Assembly: GCA_028564705.1 (NCBI GenBank)
Contig: JAPXFQ010002722.1
Span: 1,736,001-1,800,000 of the forward strand
Direction: 5' to 3'
DNA: 64,000 nt
Source of the DNA: Apricaphanius iberus
Lineage: Eukaryota > Chordata > Actinopteri > Cyprinodontiformes > Aphaniidae
Shown: positions 28,561 to 40,724 of the stretch, piece after piece
Position numbering within the stretch: the first letter of the stretch is position 1
Layout of the letters: each line of letters begins with the position of its first letter
Notes under the pieces: generated by a model
Database searches by the model: none
Told to the model about the DNA's origin: nothing
The model's input: the letters and a program-made list of their open reading frames with translations, nothing else
Translations under genes and position numbers: made by a program

Positions 28561-30105
28561 GCTAGTATTTTACTATTTCCATGTTATATCGTTTTTCATT
28601 TTAAAAACAGAACTGTTTGGTGTGTTGTGGTAAAATAAGGTCTTCAAGTTATGCTTCTGCACTCCCTAGTCTACAATAATGCAGAAAAAAATATGCAGTT
28701 TATTTTTGCATGCAGCGACAGTATAAGATTTATGACATTTTTCAATAACTTCTTCACTTTGTCACCAAACGCAGCCCCCCTGTTCACCTAAAGGCTGGTA
28801 GTTTAGCACTCATCAAAGCTGATGGCATTTTCAACAGTTAAATTCCCTTCCTCCTTTTCTGTGATTGCTTTTGGAACCTCTGCATTGTGGCGCTAAAGCG
28901 TTTTTCACCAACACATTTTGGCCAGAAAGCAGCAGGCTGACATGCGGAAGGAGCAAACGCAGGGGGCCGATAAAAGCCTCTCGAGTCGTGTGATTGTTGG
29001 CAGAAACCTGTGCTGCTCAAATCACAAAGCTAGCTCTCGTAATAAACCCAGAATTGCTCATTTAATATGACCGTGTGCATATTAACTTTCATTCTGTTTT
29101 AAGCAAAAAAAAACAGCTTATATCTGACTAAAAAGGAAGCAAAAAAAAACCAAAAATAGATTTTGCAGTACTCAATAAAATCCAAAAACTTAAGTAAAAG
29201 CAACACCCAGAGATGGTATTTTAGATTTAAGTCCCTTACTTTGAAGAGCTTTTTCTGCCCTTCAACCTGCTGCAGCTTCACACTCTTCTAAAGCCCCATT
29301 AAGGGTTAAAGTAGCTGGGATAAAGAGCATCAAAGAAGCTTTGTGGACAAAGCAAGTGTTGGAAAAAGAGGCAGAAAGAATAAGAACCAAGGCTTGAAAG
29401 CAATGAATGAGCAACGAGGGTACAAAATAGCCTTGTATCAAACAGAGGAACATTTCATATTCCTCTCAGTCATACCCAGTGGAAAGCAATCTCAGGTAGT
29501 TGCCTTCTTTCAGAGAGACAAAAGCGTCCAGAATCCGTTATGCTAACCCAATCCTCTCCTCCTGCTTTGAGATGTTTGAGAGTTTCATCTACATAGATGA
29601 GTGTCTGCATCGTTCTGCATGTCTGTGGATGCTTTAAAAGACAAGCTTCCTCACAACTAAAACAGGCCGAGGCACTGATTATTTCCACCGACCTGTTATA
29701 TTGCCAATAATGACAGAGTGCAGGACCCTTGGTCTTTATCTAAAATTCCCCGGTGCCATGGGAGTAATTGGGCAGAATTCAGCCTGTTTCAAAGTTCCAC
29801 GATGATTAATGAAGGATCCCTCTTGCTTTGGCCATTTCTTGCCTCTGTAAACAAGTGGGTTTTTTTGTTTTTTTTTTTGTTTTTTTTTCAAAACTGTTCA
29901 TCCTCCCTGTTGGAAAACTCTCTCATTTATTCTCTCAATTAAAGAAAACTTCTGTGAGCAAAGGTTGGTGCTCGGGAAAGGCAGTAAAAAGGCATTCAAT
30001 GCAAAAGGGTGACAAAACCCTACAGGGCTGTTGAAACTCAGAAAATCTTTTCTGTTTAACCTTGTAGTTGCAGAATTATTGATTACGCTTGAATGTCATA
30101 TTGAT
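28561..30105. other. Intergenic sequence, nothing recognised
   Basis: There are T-rich and A-rich runs (for example 29858-29890), but no supported gene, RNA or bounded repeat. Confidence 0.4.
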
Positions 30106-30109
30106 GTTG

Positions 30110-31080
30110 TAGCATGAGGTTTCCCCATGGTGAGGATGTGTTCAGGGTGATACACAGTGTTGTTCATGTTTACCGTGTCACCTGCATAGCTTGTCACAAA
30201 CTTTAAATTTGAATTTCTTTTTCTTTTTTTGAGATTTATGAGTCATAGTTGCCATCACAACAGGTTCTGGATCTCTGAAACTCCTCCAGATTTAAACTGA
30301 GACTCTAGACTGCTTCTATGATCAACGCTCTCCTCCCTATCCCGTCAGTTTAGCTGGATAACCATGTCTTGGTAAGTTTGCAGATGTGTCATAGTTTTTC
30401 TGCCTAACTGCTCTTTGGTCTTCATGTTTCTAATTAAATGGCTTAGCTCCAAAATATACCAACCACCCATCAGGTCCTCCAACTTTAGTCAACTAATCAT
30501 CCCTAGAATCAGAACCAAACATGGAGAAGCAGCTTTCAGTTTTAACGCTCCCCTTATCTGGAACAAACTTCCGCTGCTGAAACACTGAGCTGCTTTAAAT
30601 CAAAACTCCAAACTCATTTGTTAGAAGCTGCCTTTGATTAAATGATTAAATGACGCTTAATTGTTGTTTACTTTTCATGCTTTTACATGTATTGTTTGTT
30701 TCTCTACCACCAAATCATGTTGCGGACCTTGAATTACCTTGTTGCTGAAATTGTGCTGTACAAATAAAATTGCCTTGCCTTGCTTACAAACAAGCCTTTG
30801 AGGCCACCACAGAACAGTTCTATTTATATTGATTTTATATTACACACTGACAAACTATTAACTGATTGACTTCTGGATGCAGTGGTCCTATTTGAGTTAC
30901 CTTTGGGGTGTCAGAATCAAAAGGGGCAGATTGCACTCCACTCTTCATAGTTTTAATGAATAAAAATAAACAATATATTTTTTTCTTCCATGTTATGACT
31001 AAGCACGACTTTGAGTTGTTCCTAAACATTCCAGTAAAACACATTTGACTTTGTGGTTGAAAATGTTAAACTGTTTAAAA
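30110..31080 (-). mobile_element. Degraded Tc1-type element split by an L2 LINE
   Basis: The left piece (30110-30435; for example GGATGTGTTCAGGGTGATAC and GATCTCTGAAACTCCTCCAG) and right piece (30785-31080; for example CCTTTGAGGCCACCACAGAA and CTTTGTGGTTGAAAATGTT) match successive parts of the same family as the copies at 16020 and 62815. The L2 fragment sits between them. In the antisense direction the left piece corresponds to transposase sequence, but no frame is open. Confidence 0.55.
30440..30783 (+). mobile_element. 5'-truncated L2-type LINE, 3' end with tail repeats
   Basis: The sequence begins inside ORF2 (TGGCTTAGCTCCAAAATATA, then IPRIRTKHGEAAF-type coding in changing frames). It passes TTTCTCTACCACCAAAT and ends AATAAAATTGCCTTGCCTTGC, a TTGCC-repeat tail. 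It interrupts a Tc1-type element, so it is younger than that element. Confidence 0.75.
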
Positions 31081-31692
31081 AGTATAGTGACTTTTGCTTT
31101 GCACTGGATGTTGTGGTTTCATGCATCCATGTGGACAGAATGACTTTTACGAGGCTCTGGTCACTTGTTGTTAGAACATGTTGGGTTGTCATTGCAACCA
31201 TGAACCTTTGGAAAATTGTCATAAAGAAATTATTATGGATTGTTAAACTCAATCCTAAATAAGATAATTACAGTTTTTATTATGTAATTTTAACATTAAT
31301 TAATTTCAGTTGAAATCAGATTATACAGATAAATATTAAACTTAAGCATTTAATTAGTTCTAAATAAACCAATCCAAGCATTTTGTATAACAAAGTCAAA
31401 ATCTAAACTTGAGTTTAAGAAGGAACAAACATTGGAAATTGTGAGCTGCTATCTAATTTACATGTCACCTATATATAGCTTGCATGTAGAACTACCTCAC
31501 CAAAGCATCCTCATTTTGCACTAATGTAATTAAACATACTATACTATTTTTTTTGTGTTGTCTGAGCTTCTTAAAGGGAAGCCGACTGTGGCGGACGACA
31601 AACACGGACAGTAGCCTGTGTGAGCTAGTTAGCTTGTTAGCTGCTAACATTAGCATGAACAGTAGAGCGATTTTCTCTTTTCCCCTAACATA

Positions 31693-32210
31693 CAGTACAG
31701 ACCAAAAGTTTGGACACCTTCTTATTCAATGCGTTTTCTTTCTTTTCATGACTACATAGATTCTCAATTAAGGGCATCAAAACTATGGGATTACTGTATG
31801 TACTTAAACAAAAAGGGGGAAATAACTGAATACATGTGTTATATTTTAGATTTCTCAAAGTATTCACCCTTTGCTCTGATTACTGCTTTGCATTCTCTTC
31901 AGCTTCAAGAGGTAGTCGCCCAAAATGGTTTTCCAACAGTTTTGAAGGAGTTCCCAGAGATGCTTAGTACTTGTTGGCCCTTTTGCCTTAACTCTGCGGT
32001 TCAGCTCACCCCAAATCATCTCCATTGGGTTCAGCTCCGGTGACTTTGGAGGCCAGGTTATTTTACACTTTTTTGTAAATTACTAAATAATTCCATATGT
32101 GTTCATTCATAGTGTTGATGCCTTCAGTGAGAATCTACAATGTAAATAGTCATGAAAATAAAGAAAACGCACTGAATGAGAAAGTGTGTACAAACTTTTG
32201 GTCTGTACTT
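31693..32210 (-). mobile_element. Internally deleted Tc1/mariner element with transposase remnant
   Basis: The left end CAGTACAGACCAAAAGTTTG and right end CAAACTTTTGGTCTGTACTT are inverted repeats, flanked by TA at 31691-31692 and 32211-32212. The next block is also inverted between the ends: GCGTTTTCTTT with 'CATGAC' near 31730 against AAAGAAAACGC near 32160. The 518-bp length is one third of a full Tc1 element. Confidence 0.85.
31877..32041 (-). pseudogene. C-terminal piece of a Tc1-type transposase
   Basis: The antisense frame reads ELNPMEMIWGELNRRVKAKG, then LWELLQNCWKTILGDYL, ending NQSKG and a stop. The NP-x-E at its start is the position of the last catalytic acidic residue of the DDE domain. 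About 54 codons stay open, but everything upstream is deleted. Confidence 0.85.
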
Positions 32211-32212
32211 TA

Positions 32213-33792
32213 TGTCACATTAGACACAATCAGTTGCAGTCTCATGGTCAAAAACAAAAGGAATCCTAATGTGGTGTGTCATCATGACAGCGTTTGTTGT
32301 ACCACTTACAGATTTCCAAGACATCTTTGCGATGTGATTTGGCTCAGAAAATTGTTCACAACTGTCTAAAAGCTCTACTTAGAGAGTCAGCCAGTGTACT
32401 GAAAAGCATATAAGTGATATACTACCCTGAATATACACTGTATTTAATGATGCATCTGCTTGCAAAGCTTAACAGCCACTGAAGTGTTAGAAAGCAGGCC
32501 TATATTATATCTTCTTAGTTTAAATGCCAGTGTCTCGCACTGAAACCACATCTGTCTCTTCTTTTATTTGCTTGAAAGCCAGCATTGTTTCTATTAACTA
32601 ATGATTTTTTTTTTGAAGCAGTGAAACTTTTTGCTTAAGCACAATAGAAATACTTTATTTTTTAAAACCCCCTTGAAGGCAGTTTGAGGTGGAAATTGCC
32701 CGCAGGTGCCAACTATAAAATGGTAACAAGGACAGACGGACACAAAGCGCGGTTTGGGTGCCGTGTTCATGAAAGGCCAATCCGCTGATTGAGCTGTCAC
32801 AGTCACAGATGCAGCAATAAAACTAAGCAGGGCAATTACTGTAGATGGAGGATGGTAGGCTGTGGAAAGTCATGAAAGGGGAGGGAGATGGGGGGGCCAG
32901 ACACAGTGTGTCTTCCCCTAAAATACCCTAATGGGAGACGACGAGACAAAGCAAATGTATCTGTCGGTAATAAGGCTGGGAGGAGGTGGTAAAAAAGAGG
33001 TTTCATCTAATGGTTCCAGTGTTCTAACAATGAGAGTTACATCTCAGCGGATGGTAATAAAGCTATCCGCATATCTGTGCAGCTTTCATGTCTCAGGCCT
33101 GCTAATCATGATGTCCTCTTTGAATTATGAGGAACAAATCTATGACTAAAAATAATTCATCACCAAACGGTTCAGTAGAGGGTATGTCAAGAACACAAAG
33201 TCAAATTTGGGAAAGAAAAACAAGAAGCTCCAGATCATACTGACTTGTTTGTTTAGATTGAACAACTACATTGCCATCTAGTGTACATATTGGAGAACTG
33301 CATTACCTTTTTTGTTTTATTTGCATATTTCTTCTTTAAAGAACGGAATAGCAGGTCATACTTGGTTCAATATGCTATAAAACAGTTGGGTACTCACCTC
33401 TTCAAGATGGATCTTTTTTTTATCAGAGAAGAAAAGCATTCCTGTCAGATTTAGTTAATAATGTCAATTCTAAATATGTAATCCATCCGAAGAAGCCCTA
33501 ACAATTGCATTGTCATTGATTTAATATCAGAGAAAGGAATCTCTAGCAATACATTTTCAAAGAATTGAATTTGAGAGGACAGTCAGGCTCAGACTGAAAC
33601 ACAGAAGCACTCAAGAGTAGCTTTTTTTTGTAGTTAACCTTTATAGCTTATAATCAATTTACTCATAGCCTCCACGAAAGACATGTGTATTATTTATTTC
33701 CATAAATTATGTCAAAAACTGTTGAATTCCCCTTACACAGAGGAGCTGAATAAAAGTCTAATTCTGTGGAAGAAGCAGCTAAGCTCCTGTGT
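32213..33792. other. Intergenic sequence, nothing recognised
   Basis: No supported gene or bounded element. A G-run at 32890-32897 and a C/T-poor purine stretch around 32860-32900 are the only compositional features. Confidence 0.4.
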
Positions 33793-34708
33793 TAGGGGAG
33801 ACCGGGGTTGGTTGTCACAATTTTAACTCATGCATGAATTGCTCATCTTCAAAAATCTTTCACCATTAATTCATACATTAAATGAAAAATTGGGGTCTTT
33901 GTTTTTAAATGTGTATAATTTTTACTTTTACAATGTATTGTACCAGGAAGTAATTAACCATCAAAGACACTCTGACACAATGTGTAGAGATTCAATAGAA
34001 TTTTAGTGATAAATTACATCATCATCTTAAAAGATATGTAACTTTTCAGTTTTAAAGCTAGAAACTGCAGATAATTTTTAATACGAATACCACCTTTATG
34101 ATAGTTGTCGTCAATAGCCATATGTTTAAATTGGATTAAAGTAGGGGATTGGTTACTTGAATTGTCTACTGTGTTGATAAATAAAATGAAACAATTTTCA
34201 ATGCTAAAACCTATTTATTATCATTTCATTATGCATTCCTGACCATTCTATAAACAAAAGACAAAGACACAAAAGATGTCACTGTCTGCACATCCTCAGT
34301 TGAAAAAACAAAACAGATTCTAATACTTGAGTCAAATGTGACAACCATCCCCAACTGACTTCTTGACTAACATGTTAAGCTAGCTGCCACATGGCTTTAG
34401 CTTGATAGCTAAAAGATGACTCAAAATAAAGCTACTACTTTTGGCTTTTTATTGTTTTGTTTTTTTGAATGACTAATAACCTACAAGCTCTCAATACAAA
34501 AACAACACCAACATGAAAATGTACTCCCATTAAAATTAAAAATTCACCTCAACGCTATGTGTCTGCTTAGCAAAATTGCAACTGTATATGAGTAAGCTAT
34601 CAAAGGCTAACAGTTTGATATCAAAATTGTACCACATCGCCATCTAGTGTACCTGGAACAAGCAACATGACAATCAACCCATGAGACAACCAGCCCCAGT
34701 CTCCCCTA
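33793..34708. mobile_element. Non-autonomous DNA transposon, about 0.9 kb
   Basis: The left end TAGGGGAGACCGGGGTTGGT, continuing TGTC, is the inverted counterpart of the right end GACAACCAGCCCCAGTCTCC, continuing CCTA, with two mismatches in 24. The outermost bases are TA on both sides, so the element may be 33795-34706 with a TA duplication of the mariner type. The AT-rich interior has no open frame. Confidence 0.8.
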
Positions 34709-35136
34709 CTACATCAGCCAGAAGAAACCGTATTTCTTTTCCAATAGAAGAACATTTGATGGGCCTCTATCCTACTAGTTGTGTGCGAATTAAATTTTTT
34801 CCCTTTTTTTGACTTATTGCCAGGTTTTGTGAAGCATGCAGGAGTAAGCTGTGATATCCGATGCTGAGAAAAGATTCACATAGAAAACAATTTTTTTTTT
34901 TTAAAGTTCCTGCGTCCATTTTTTTACAATTAGCATTATCCCTCTCTCTTAAATCTGCTGACTTTTACAGAATTCAATCTCTTACTCTCCTAACATATTC
35001 CATGGGGATCAAAAGATAACTTTATAATGGGATGGGGGCACAAGACTGGTCATGATGTCAAGATAATGGTGTCCCATGCATCTACAACTTAGGAAGAAGA
35101 CATATTTCAGTCAGGCTCTTCACAAGCCTGGCCTTT

Positions 35137-36713
35137 GACTTTGTGGTTGAAAGTGGGGTGGGACTTTGGAGGCTTTGGGTGGTGACTCCTAGTGGCTGCA
35201 TGCGGCACCTTAGGGGGGTTGCGCTGGCAGACATGGGTTACTGGCCTGGTGCTGTGCTGCTCTGGGATGGGTCTGGGCTAGGCCTGGGGCTCGTGTTCTG
35301 AGGCCCTGCGCCCCCTAACTGTGGTCCCGACCGGGGCTTGGCCGGTGGGGGGGCCTCTGCCACCGGTGTCGTTTGGGGGGTCTGTGGTCAGCCGGTGGCC
35401 GGCGGGCGCTGCTGCCTTTTCCATCTCCCTGGTTCTTGTCGGCGGCTCCCCGATGGCCCCTTGCCGTACCTACACGTTAGGGGGTCAGTGGGTGGGCACG
35501 GCTGGTGGGCGGCGTCTCTGGGCCCGGTCAGCCATATTGGCACTGGACGTGGCTCCTGAGTCATGGTCCAAGTACTCTGTGAGGTGCTGGGGTCGGGCCC
35601 ATTGGCCGGTGTCAGTTGGCCGCAGCGGTGGGCTGGCCAGGTGGTGGGGTGAGGGCTGGTGGGTGGGGGCGCTGGGTTCGGTTGCTTCCTGGCCATCGGA
35701 CGGCAAATGCAAGGGTGGTGGATGTCGGCCTGGTGGGTCCGCCGCCTGGGGCCTTGGTCTGCTCTGGGGCACAGCGCGGTGTGGCCGGGGTATCCAAGTC
35801 GGTGGTGTGCTGGGTTCCTACCTCAGCGCGGGGGCCCTTGGTGCGCTGGCGGTGCTGGGGGCCTCTCTTGTGGCGGGGAGTCGCTGGGTTGGGTTGTTAC
35901 CGGGGGGAGGGGGGGGAATTGGCCCAGGGTGGCATCCGTCAGGCGGCTGCTGTTCCTTCCTGCCTTGCGGGGTACCCTTGTCGGCCGATCCCTGGTTGGG
36001 GCCCACCACGTGGCCTCCGGATCCTGGTCCGGGCCCACCCTGGCGTAGCCAGTTTCCGGCGGAACAAGTGGGGTCGTCCCTGTGACCTCCCGGGCCCCGG
36101 CATTACCGCTGCTGGGTGTTCCCCTGGTGTTTCCATCTGTTCCTCTCTTGGTGGGCGGTCGGCCCTGCGCTGGTCCGCATGTGGCCCCTGCGGTCTGGGG
36201 GGACTCTGGTCGAATATGTCTCCGACCTGCTTCATGTCTGTGTCGATTCCTGTCGGACGGATTGACGGCTCCTTACACCAGCTATCAATCACTTGCATGG
36301 GGAAATTGTATTTACACCTGCATGCTTGCACACACACATAGGTGTGGGGACATTGGTGTGGACGGAGCTGAGGTCAATAGATAGTTGATACCAGGAGCTT
36401 ACCAGAAACATTAGTGGTGTGTTCATTAATCCATTTTTGTGCGTAGGGAATGTACAATTCTTATATTACTAGATCTTTTTTGTTAAAGTTTTTCTATTCT
36501 ATTGGTTGTTTTTGTTTGTTTTGTTTTTTCCACTTCTCTGCCGTCCAACAGAGGTGGAGGACTGAATGTTTTCTTGTGTTCTTTGTTTACCTCCCTATCT
36601 TGTATTGTCAGTTCACACTTTTACCGATCCTGTTCCTCTTCTTCACCTTCTTTCTTTCTTCCTCCTTATGTCAATTTCGTGTCCATAACTTCAAGAAAAA
36701 ACAATAAAACAAT
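35137..36713 (+). mobile_element. G-rich unclassified retroposon with 10-bp target duplication
   Basis: An identical 10-bp direct repeat CCTGGCCTTT lies at 35127-35136 and 36714-36723. Between them is a strongly G-skewed body to about 36240, a stretch with CACACACATAGGTGTGGGGA near 36330, a pyrimidine-rich zone (36590-36680) and a terminal A-rich CAAGAAAAAACAATAAAAC. A direct repeat plus an A-rich 3' end fits target-primed reverse transcription. Overlapping open frames of up to 254 codons run through the G-rich part. They consist mostly of Gly, Trp, Ala, Ser and Pro and show no domain, so I do not call them genes. I recall similar dispersed sequence in other fish but cannot name the family. 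Confidence 0.75.
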
Positions 36714-36723
36714 CCTGGCCTTT

Positions 36724-37361
36724 ATCATAGAGCATGAAGATAGTGCAAATCAAAAGCTCTAGTTGAAAGAAAAGATATAACTCACACTGAAATAAAGCTA
36801 CTCTAAAAATTTAGATAAAAAAGTCAATAAAAGATTGTTTTTGCTTGTAGTGATTTTTAAAGTCTGCAAATGGAACAAATTAAAATTTTCTTGAGAAGAT
36901 GTCTTAAAATGAGATAATATATTTAAAAAAGGAAAAAAATATATCTATAAGGAAGGTATTTTTGCTTTCTTGAAAATCATTTTTGCAGTGCATGCATGTG
37001 GAAGAAGGTCAGCTCATACATACATTGAACTTTTTGAGCAACATGAAAAATGCATTATGCTCTGGGGTTGGAATTCCTTCAACGGGATATGGAAAGCTGA
37101 TGAGAAGGTGGATAGGAACAGAGGCCCCAAAGAGGACTGGATTATGAAAGCAGGGGCCCATGGGCATAGAGATGCATACCCGTTAATTTATTTTGTCCTG
37201 TCTCACTGCTCCCCACTTGTCTCTCAGCGCTCTTTCAGTTATTTTGCCTCACAGCTCTCCAGTCCTGCCCTTCTGCAGCTTTGCCTGTCTTCCTCATATT
37301 TTATTCTTCAATATTATTAAAAATTGTGCAGTGTTAGTAAACTTGACTATTGCTTTAAAGC
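36724..37361. other. Intergenic sequence, nothing recognised
   Basis: AT-rich sequence with no supported exon. The 116-codon + strand frame at 36970-37320 resembles no family and has no splice context. Confidence 0.4.
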
Positions 37362-37490
37362 ATCCCTCCATCCATCCATTTTCTTAACCGCTTAATCCTT
37401 AATGGGTCACAGGGTGCTGGTGCCTATCTCCAGCTGTCAACGGGCGAGAGGCGGGGTACACCCTGGACAGGTCGCCAGTCCATCATAAAG
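37362..37490 (-). repeat. 3' fragment of an (ATGG)n-tailed retroposon, antisense
   Basis: CATCCATCCATTTTCTTAACCGCTTAATCC is followed by GGGTCACAGGG, GGCGGGGTACACCCTGGACAGG and CGCCAGTC, tracking the 3' half of the 52381-52753 SINE. The antisense tail is the short CATC run at its left end. Confidence 0.8.
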
Positions 37491-37671
37491 CATTTGATCA
37501 TTAATTGAAAATAAATGCAAAGTTAAATAAATACTTTTACAAATCTGAATCGGTCTCTCTGCTTCTGATTCACTCCTCCTTTCTGCTTCTCATAATTCGA
37601 ACCATGAAAACATGGATTTTGTCGAGGAATGCAAAAATATATCTGAAATAACATCAGTATCATCCGATGTT

Positions 37672-37765
37672 AGGCAAGGCAAGGCAACTTTATTTATATT
37701 GCACACTTTCAACACAAGGCAATTGAAGGTGCTTTACATGATTCAGCAGTAAGGAAACCAAATAC
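37672..37765 (-). repeat. L2-type LINE 3' terminus, antisense
   Basis: GGCAAGGCAAGGCAACTTTATTTATATTGCACA is the reverse complement of the TTGCC-tailed LINE end seen at 30745-30783. Only about 90 bp of the element is present. Confidence 0.7.
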
Positions 37766-39206
37766 ATTAGCCATTTTTAATAATTATAACGGTCAGTGGA
37801 GCCAACGGACTACTGTTGGTGTTAGGGGGCGGGGCATGTTACCATGGTTTCCCCAACAGCACCTTAAGTACTATGTAACTAAAATAAAAATAGTATGGAT
37901 TTTATGGGTTATCTCCACCACTCCTGATCTCTGCCATGATTTAAATCTAAATACTTTTTTTTTCTTCCTCAAACTGCTCAAGTAGATCCCCAGCAGGCAT
38001 GGGGGGCCCCCAGTGGGCTTGGGCCCCTAGGCGTGTGCCCATATTTTTCCCTATTATAATACGGCCGTGGCCCCAAAAGACCTCAGATGAAGATGGAGGT
38101 TCCACTTACAGTAATTATTCATTTTGTGTGACAAATTTCAGATTATGCAGTTCAGAATTATATATATGTATAATAAAAAAATTGCATGAATACTTTTTCC
38201 AAGTTTAATATTTTTATTTTGCTTAAAGATGTGTAGGTTTAAATGCATCCATTCCCCTGTTCACGATCATTTTAAACCAGCCTCTCACAGTCTGGAGGCC
38301 CGTTCACTTGCAGCCATGAGGAGTATCTGGAATAATCCAGTCAGATGTAAACATCTGCTCACAAGGTTTTCATAGCAACCAAGAAAGGAAGAAAGAAGCC
38401 GTCACTGGAGCCAAAATAGTTTCTTCAAGTGTCAGGAGTTACGAAGATCCAATAACATTCATGTAAAGCACAACCAGTTGCACTTTAATCCCAATCTGGA
38501 TGTGACTGAGATATCCAATAATGTGTGAGTCCAAACTCAAGTGAAAAAAAATGTCAAGGATTTATCATCTCTGATGGGGATTTTGCAACCATCTGGGTTA
38601 GCTTTTATATTTTTTTCTTTTATTTATTAAGTTTTGGTAGTCTGTCTCAACCTGATGTTGTTTATCACGTTTCTTATTTAGAAGCAGTAACTGGTAATAT
38701 GGATATCTCTAAAAACAAAGGTTTAAAGAACAGTAAAGAAAAGACAATACATGCATTTTTTTCACCTTAATAAACATAGTAAAACCTATCACTGGACTTC
38801 TTTTCCCCACTTCTTTATTTTTATAGGTTTGTGAAACTTGTTCAACTCTTACTTAAATTAAACAGTTACAACAGTGAGCTGATTTGCTTTACAAATCTGA
38901 AAATTGTTAAAAGAGGCACAGTTGCCTTCCTTTGTTTTTCCACACACGCATGTTAATTGTTCCCAAACAGATCCTAAAAAATTTTTTTTCTGGGAAATCT
39001 AAGGATTTAGCAGGAATAGATAGGCATCCAATCAGAAAAAACAAACAAAAAAACACACAAAACAGTTTAGATCTACATAAAATACGAGTAAAATAAAGTT
39101 GTTGCATTAATATCACTGGTGACTGTAGGTTGAAATTTGGTCTGTAAATAAAAATGACAAAGATGTGTAAAATTCTAATTCTAAAATAAAAATAGACTAT
39201 TATTTC
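37766..39206. other. Intergenic sequence, nothing recognised
   Basis: No supported gene. The GC-richer patch 37980-38070 (GGGGGGCCCCCAGTGGGC) has no coding or repeat identity that I can assign. Confidence 0.4.
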
Positions 39207-40724
39207 CAGAGGTGAGTAGATTAGCCAAAAACTGAACACAGGTGAAAGCAGCACTATTTGAACATAGTTTACTCAAGTAAAAGTACAAAGTATTCATCCA
39301 AAAAATTACTCGAGAGTAAAAAAGCACTTGGTGAAAAATAACTTCTCAAGTATTGAGTACATGACTATTTGTTTGTTCTGAGATCGTAGCATATGATCTA
39401 ATATTAAAAAGTATGTAATTGGACAAAAATGTGAAGATATTTCTTATTTTTTTTAAAACCTTTTTTTCTGACCAGGGTAGGTACCCCTACCTGACCTCCA
39501 AATGGCACAGCAGCCTCAGCAGATAGAAAATAAAGTAAAAATGATAAAGCTTTGTACAAATAAGAGGTATTAGCTACATCAACATAAACTGTATGTATGA
39601 GTCTCAATGTTTCGTTTAAAACAAGCGTTCCGGTTTCTTCAGTGAAGTTATTCGCTGAGGATAGAAGAGTAGACAAACATTGTTCAAGTAAGACTAACGA
39701 TACTTCATAAGATATTACTAAAGTAAAAGTAAAAAGTACGCTATTGTAACTAGTTACTACCAGTGTTAGGAGTAATGCATTACAAAAGTAATGAGTTACA
39801 GGAATATATTACTTTTTTCAGTAACTGAGTAGTGTAATGCATTACTCACAAAATATACAGCAATATATTACCAGTTACAATTTCAGTAACTCAAGTTACA
39901 AATGCATTTTAAATCGTTTTTCTGGCCATCTAATGCAACAGACCAAATCAAGTTGGAAACCATAGAACAAGATCCACCATCCACTTCCTGTTGCTCAAAA
40001 CTAAAACATCAGAGAATCAGGACGGCTGAGGAAAAGATGGACTGTACATTTAAACATTATCCACACTGTTTTCCTAACCATCTGCTGTAAGACTTCAGAC
40101 ATCGGAGTCTCATCTTTGTCAACCATCTTTGTGATGAGCACTTTCAGCACCTTCTTTTGATTAGAGTTAACAAACATTACCATGAAATAGAAGGCATGCA
40201 AAGGAACTTGAGACTTAATTTTAATAAAATACTGTTAAAAATACAGTATTTGTGGTGTGACACTTGTGTAAAATGTAAATTGATAAGTTACGGTGCTTAG
40301 AAGTCGTGTTAGATATTTAAAATGTTTAGCCAAAAGGAACTTAACGTAGTGTAACTCAGTTACATTTTTTTGGCAGTAATATGTAATGCAAACATATTAC
40401 ATTTTTGACATTGTAACTAGTAATGTGAAATATATTACAGTTTCTTTGTAACTTTCCCAACACTGGTTACTACTCATATCTTATAATTTCAGAAAAGACA
40501 TACTTTAGGAAAGGACAAGAGGACGAGTAAAACCAGAGAGCGGCGGTAATGCAGCAAAAACTACTTCATTTACCATGGAATACCAACGAAGAAGAGGAAG
40601 ATGAACGCGATTGGCTGGTCGGGCAGCATGGCGTTTGAATGAGAGCAGGAAGAACTGAAGTAGCAAAACGAGGAGGTTATCTCTACTTAGCGACTCTAGT
40701 AAGCGCCGTAACCCACTACTTCTG
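39207..40724. mobile_element. Outer hAT-like element, interrupted by a second hAT
   Basis: The left end CAGAGGTGAGTAG and the right end CCGTAACCCACTACTTCTG are consistent with CAGAGGTGGGTAG-type fish hAT termini, allowing mismatches. The body has the ACTCAAGTAAAAGTAC wording common in that family. The 8-bp flanks do not match cleanly (ATTATTTC against GGATTTCA), so the boundaries are approximate. Another hAT with a clean duplication lies inside it. Confidence 0.5.
39761..40465. mobile_element. Inner hAT element with exact 8-bp target duplication
   Basis: The termini are CAGTGTTAGGAGTAATGCAT and GTAACTTTCCCAACACTG. The identical octamer GTTACTAC flanks both ends (39753-39760 and 40466-40473). 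The element is 705 bp with no transposase, so it is non-autonomous. A related fragment is at 16672-16892. Confidence 0.9.

Noticed and set aside
31045..31066. A 19-base match between 31047 and 35134 (TTTGACTTTGTGGTTGAAA) as a shared repeat
   Set aside because: The left copy belongs to a Tc1-type element whose relatives have a similar word there. The right copy straddles the G-rich retroposon boundary, and the flanks do not match, so coincidence is more likely.
35321..36341. Overlapping ORFs of 254 and 241 codons as possible novel proteins
   Set aside because: They lie wholly inside a G-skewed retroposon bounded by a target duplication. Their composition (Gly, Trp, Ala, Pro) follows base composition in every frame, and no motif or splice context supports them.
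36970..37320. 116-codon + strand ORF in the intergenic region
   Set aside because: There is no family resemblance, no Kozak or splice context, and it lies in repeat-rich intergenic DNA.
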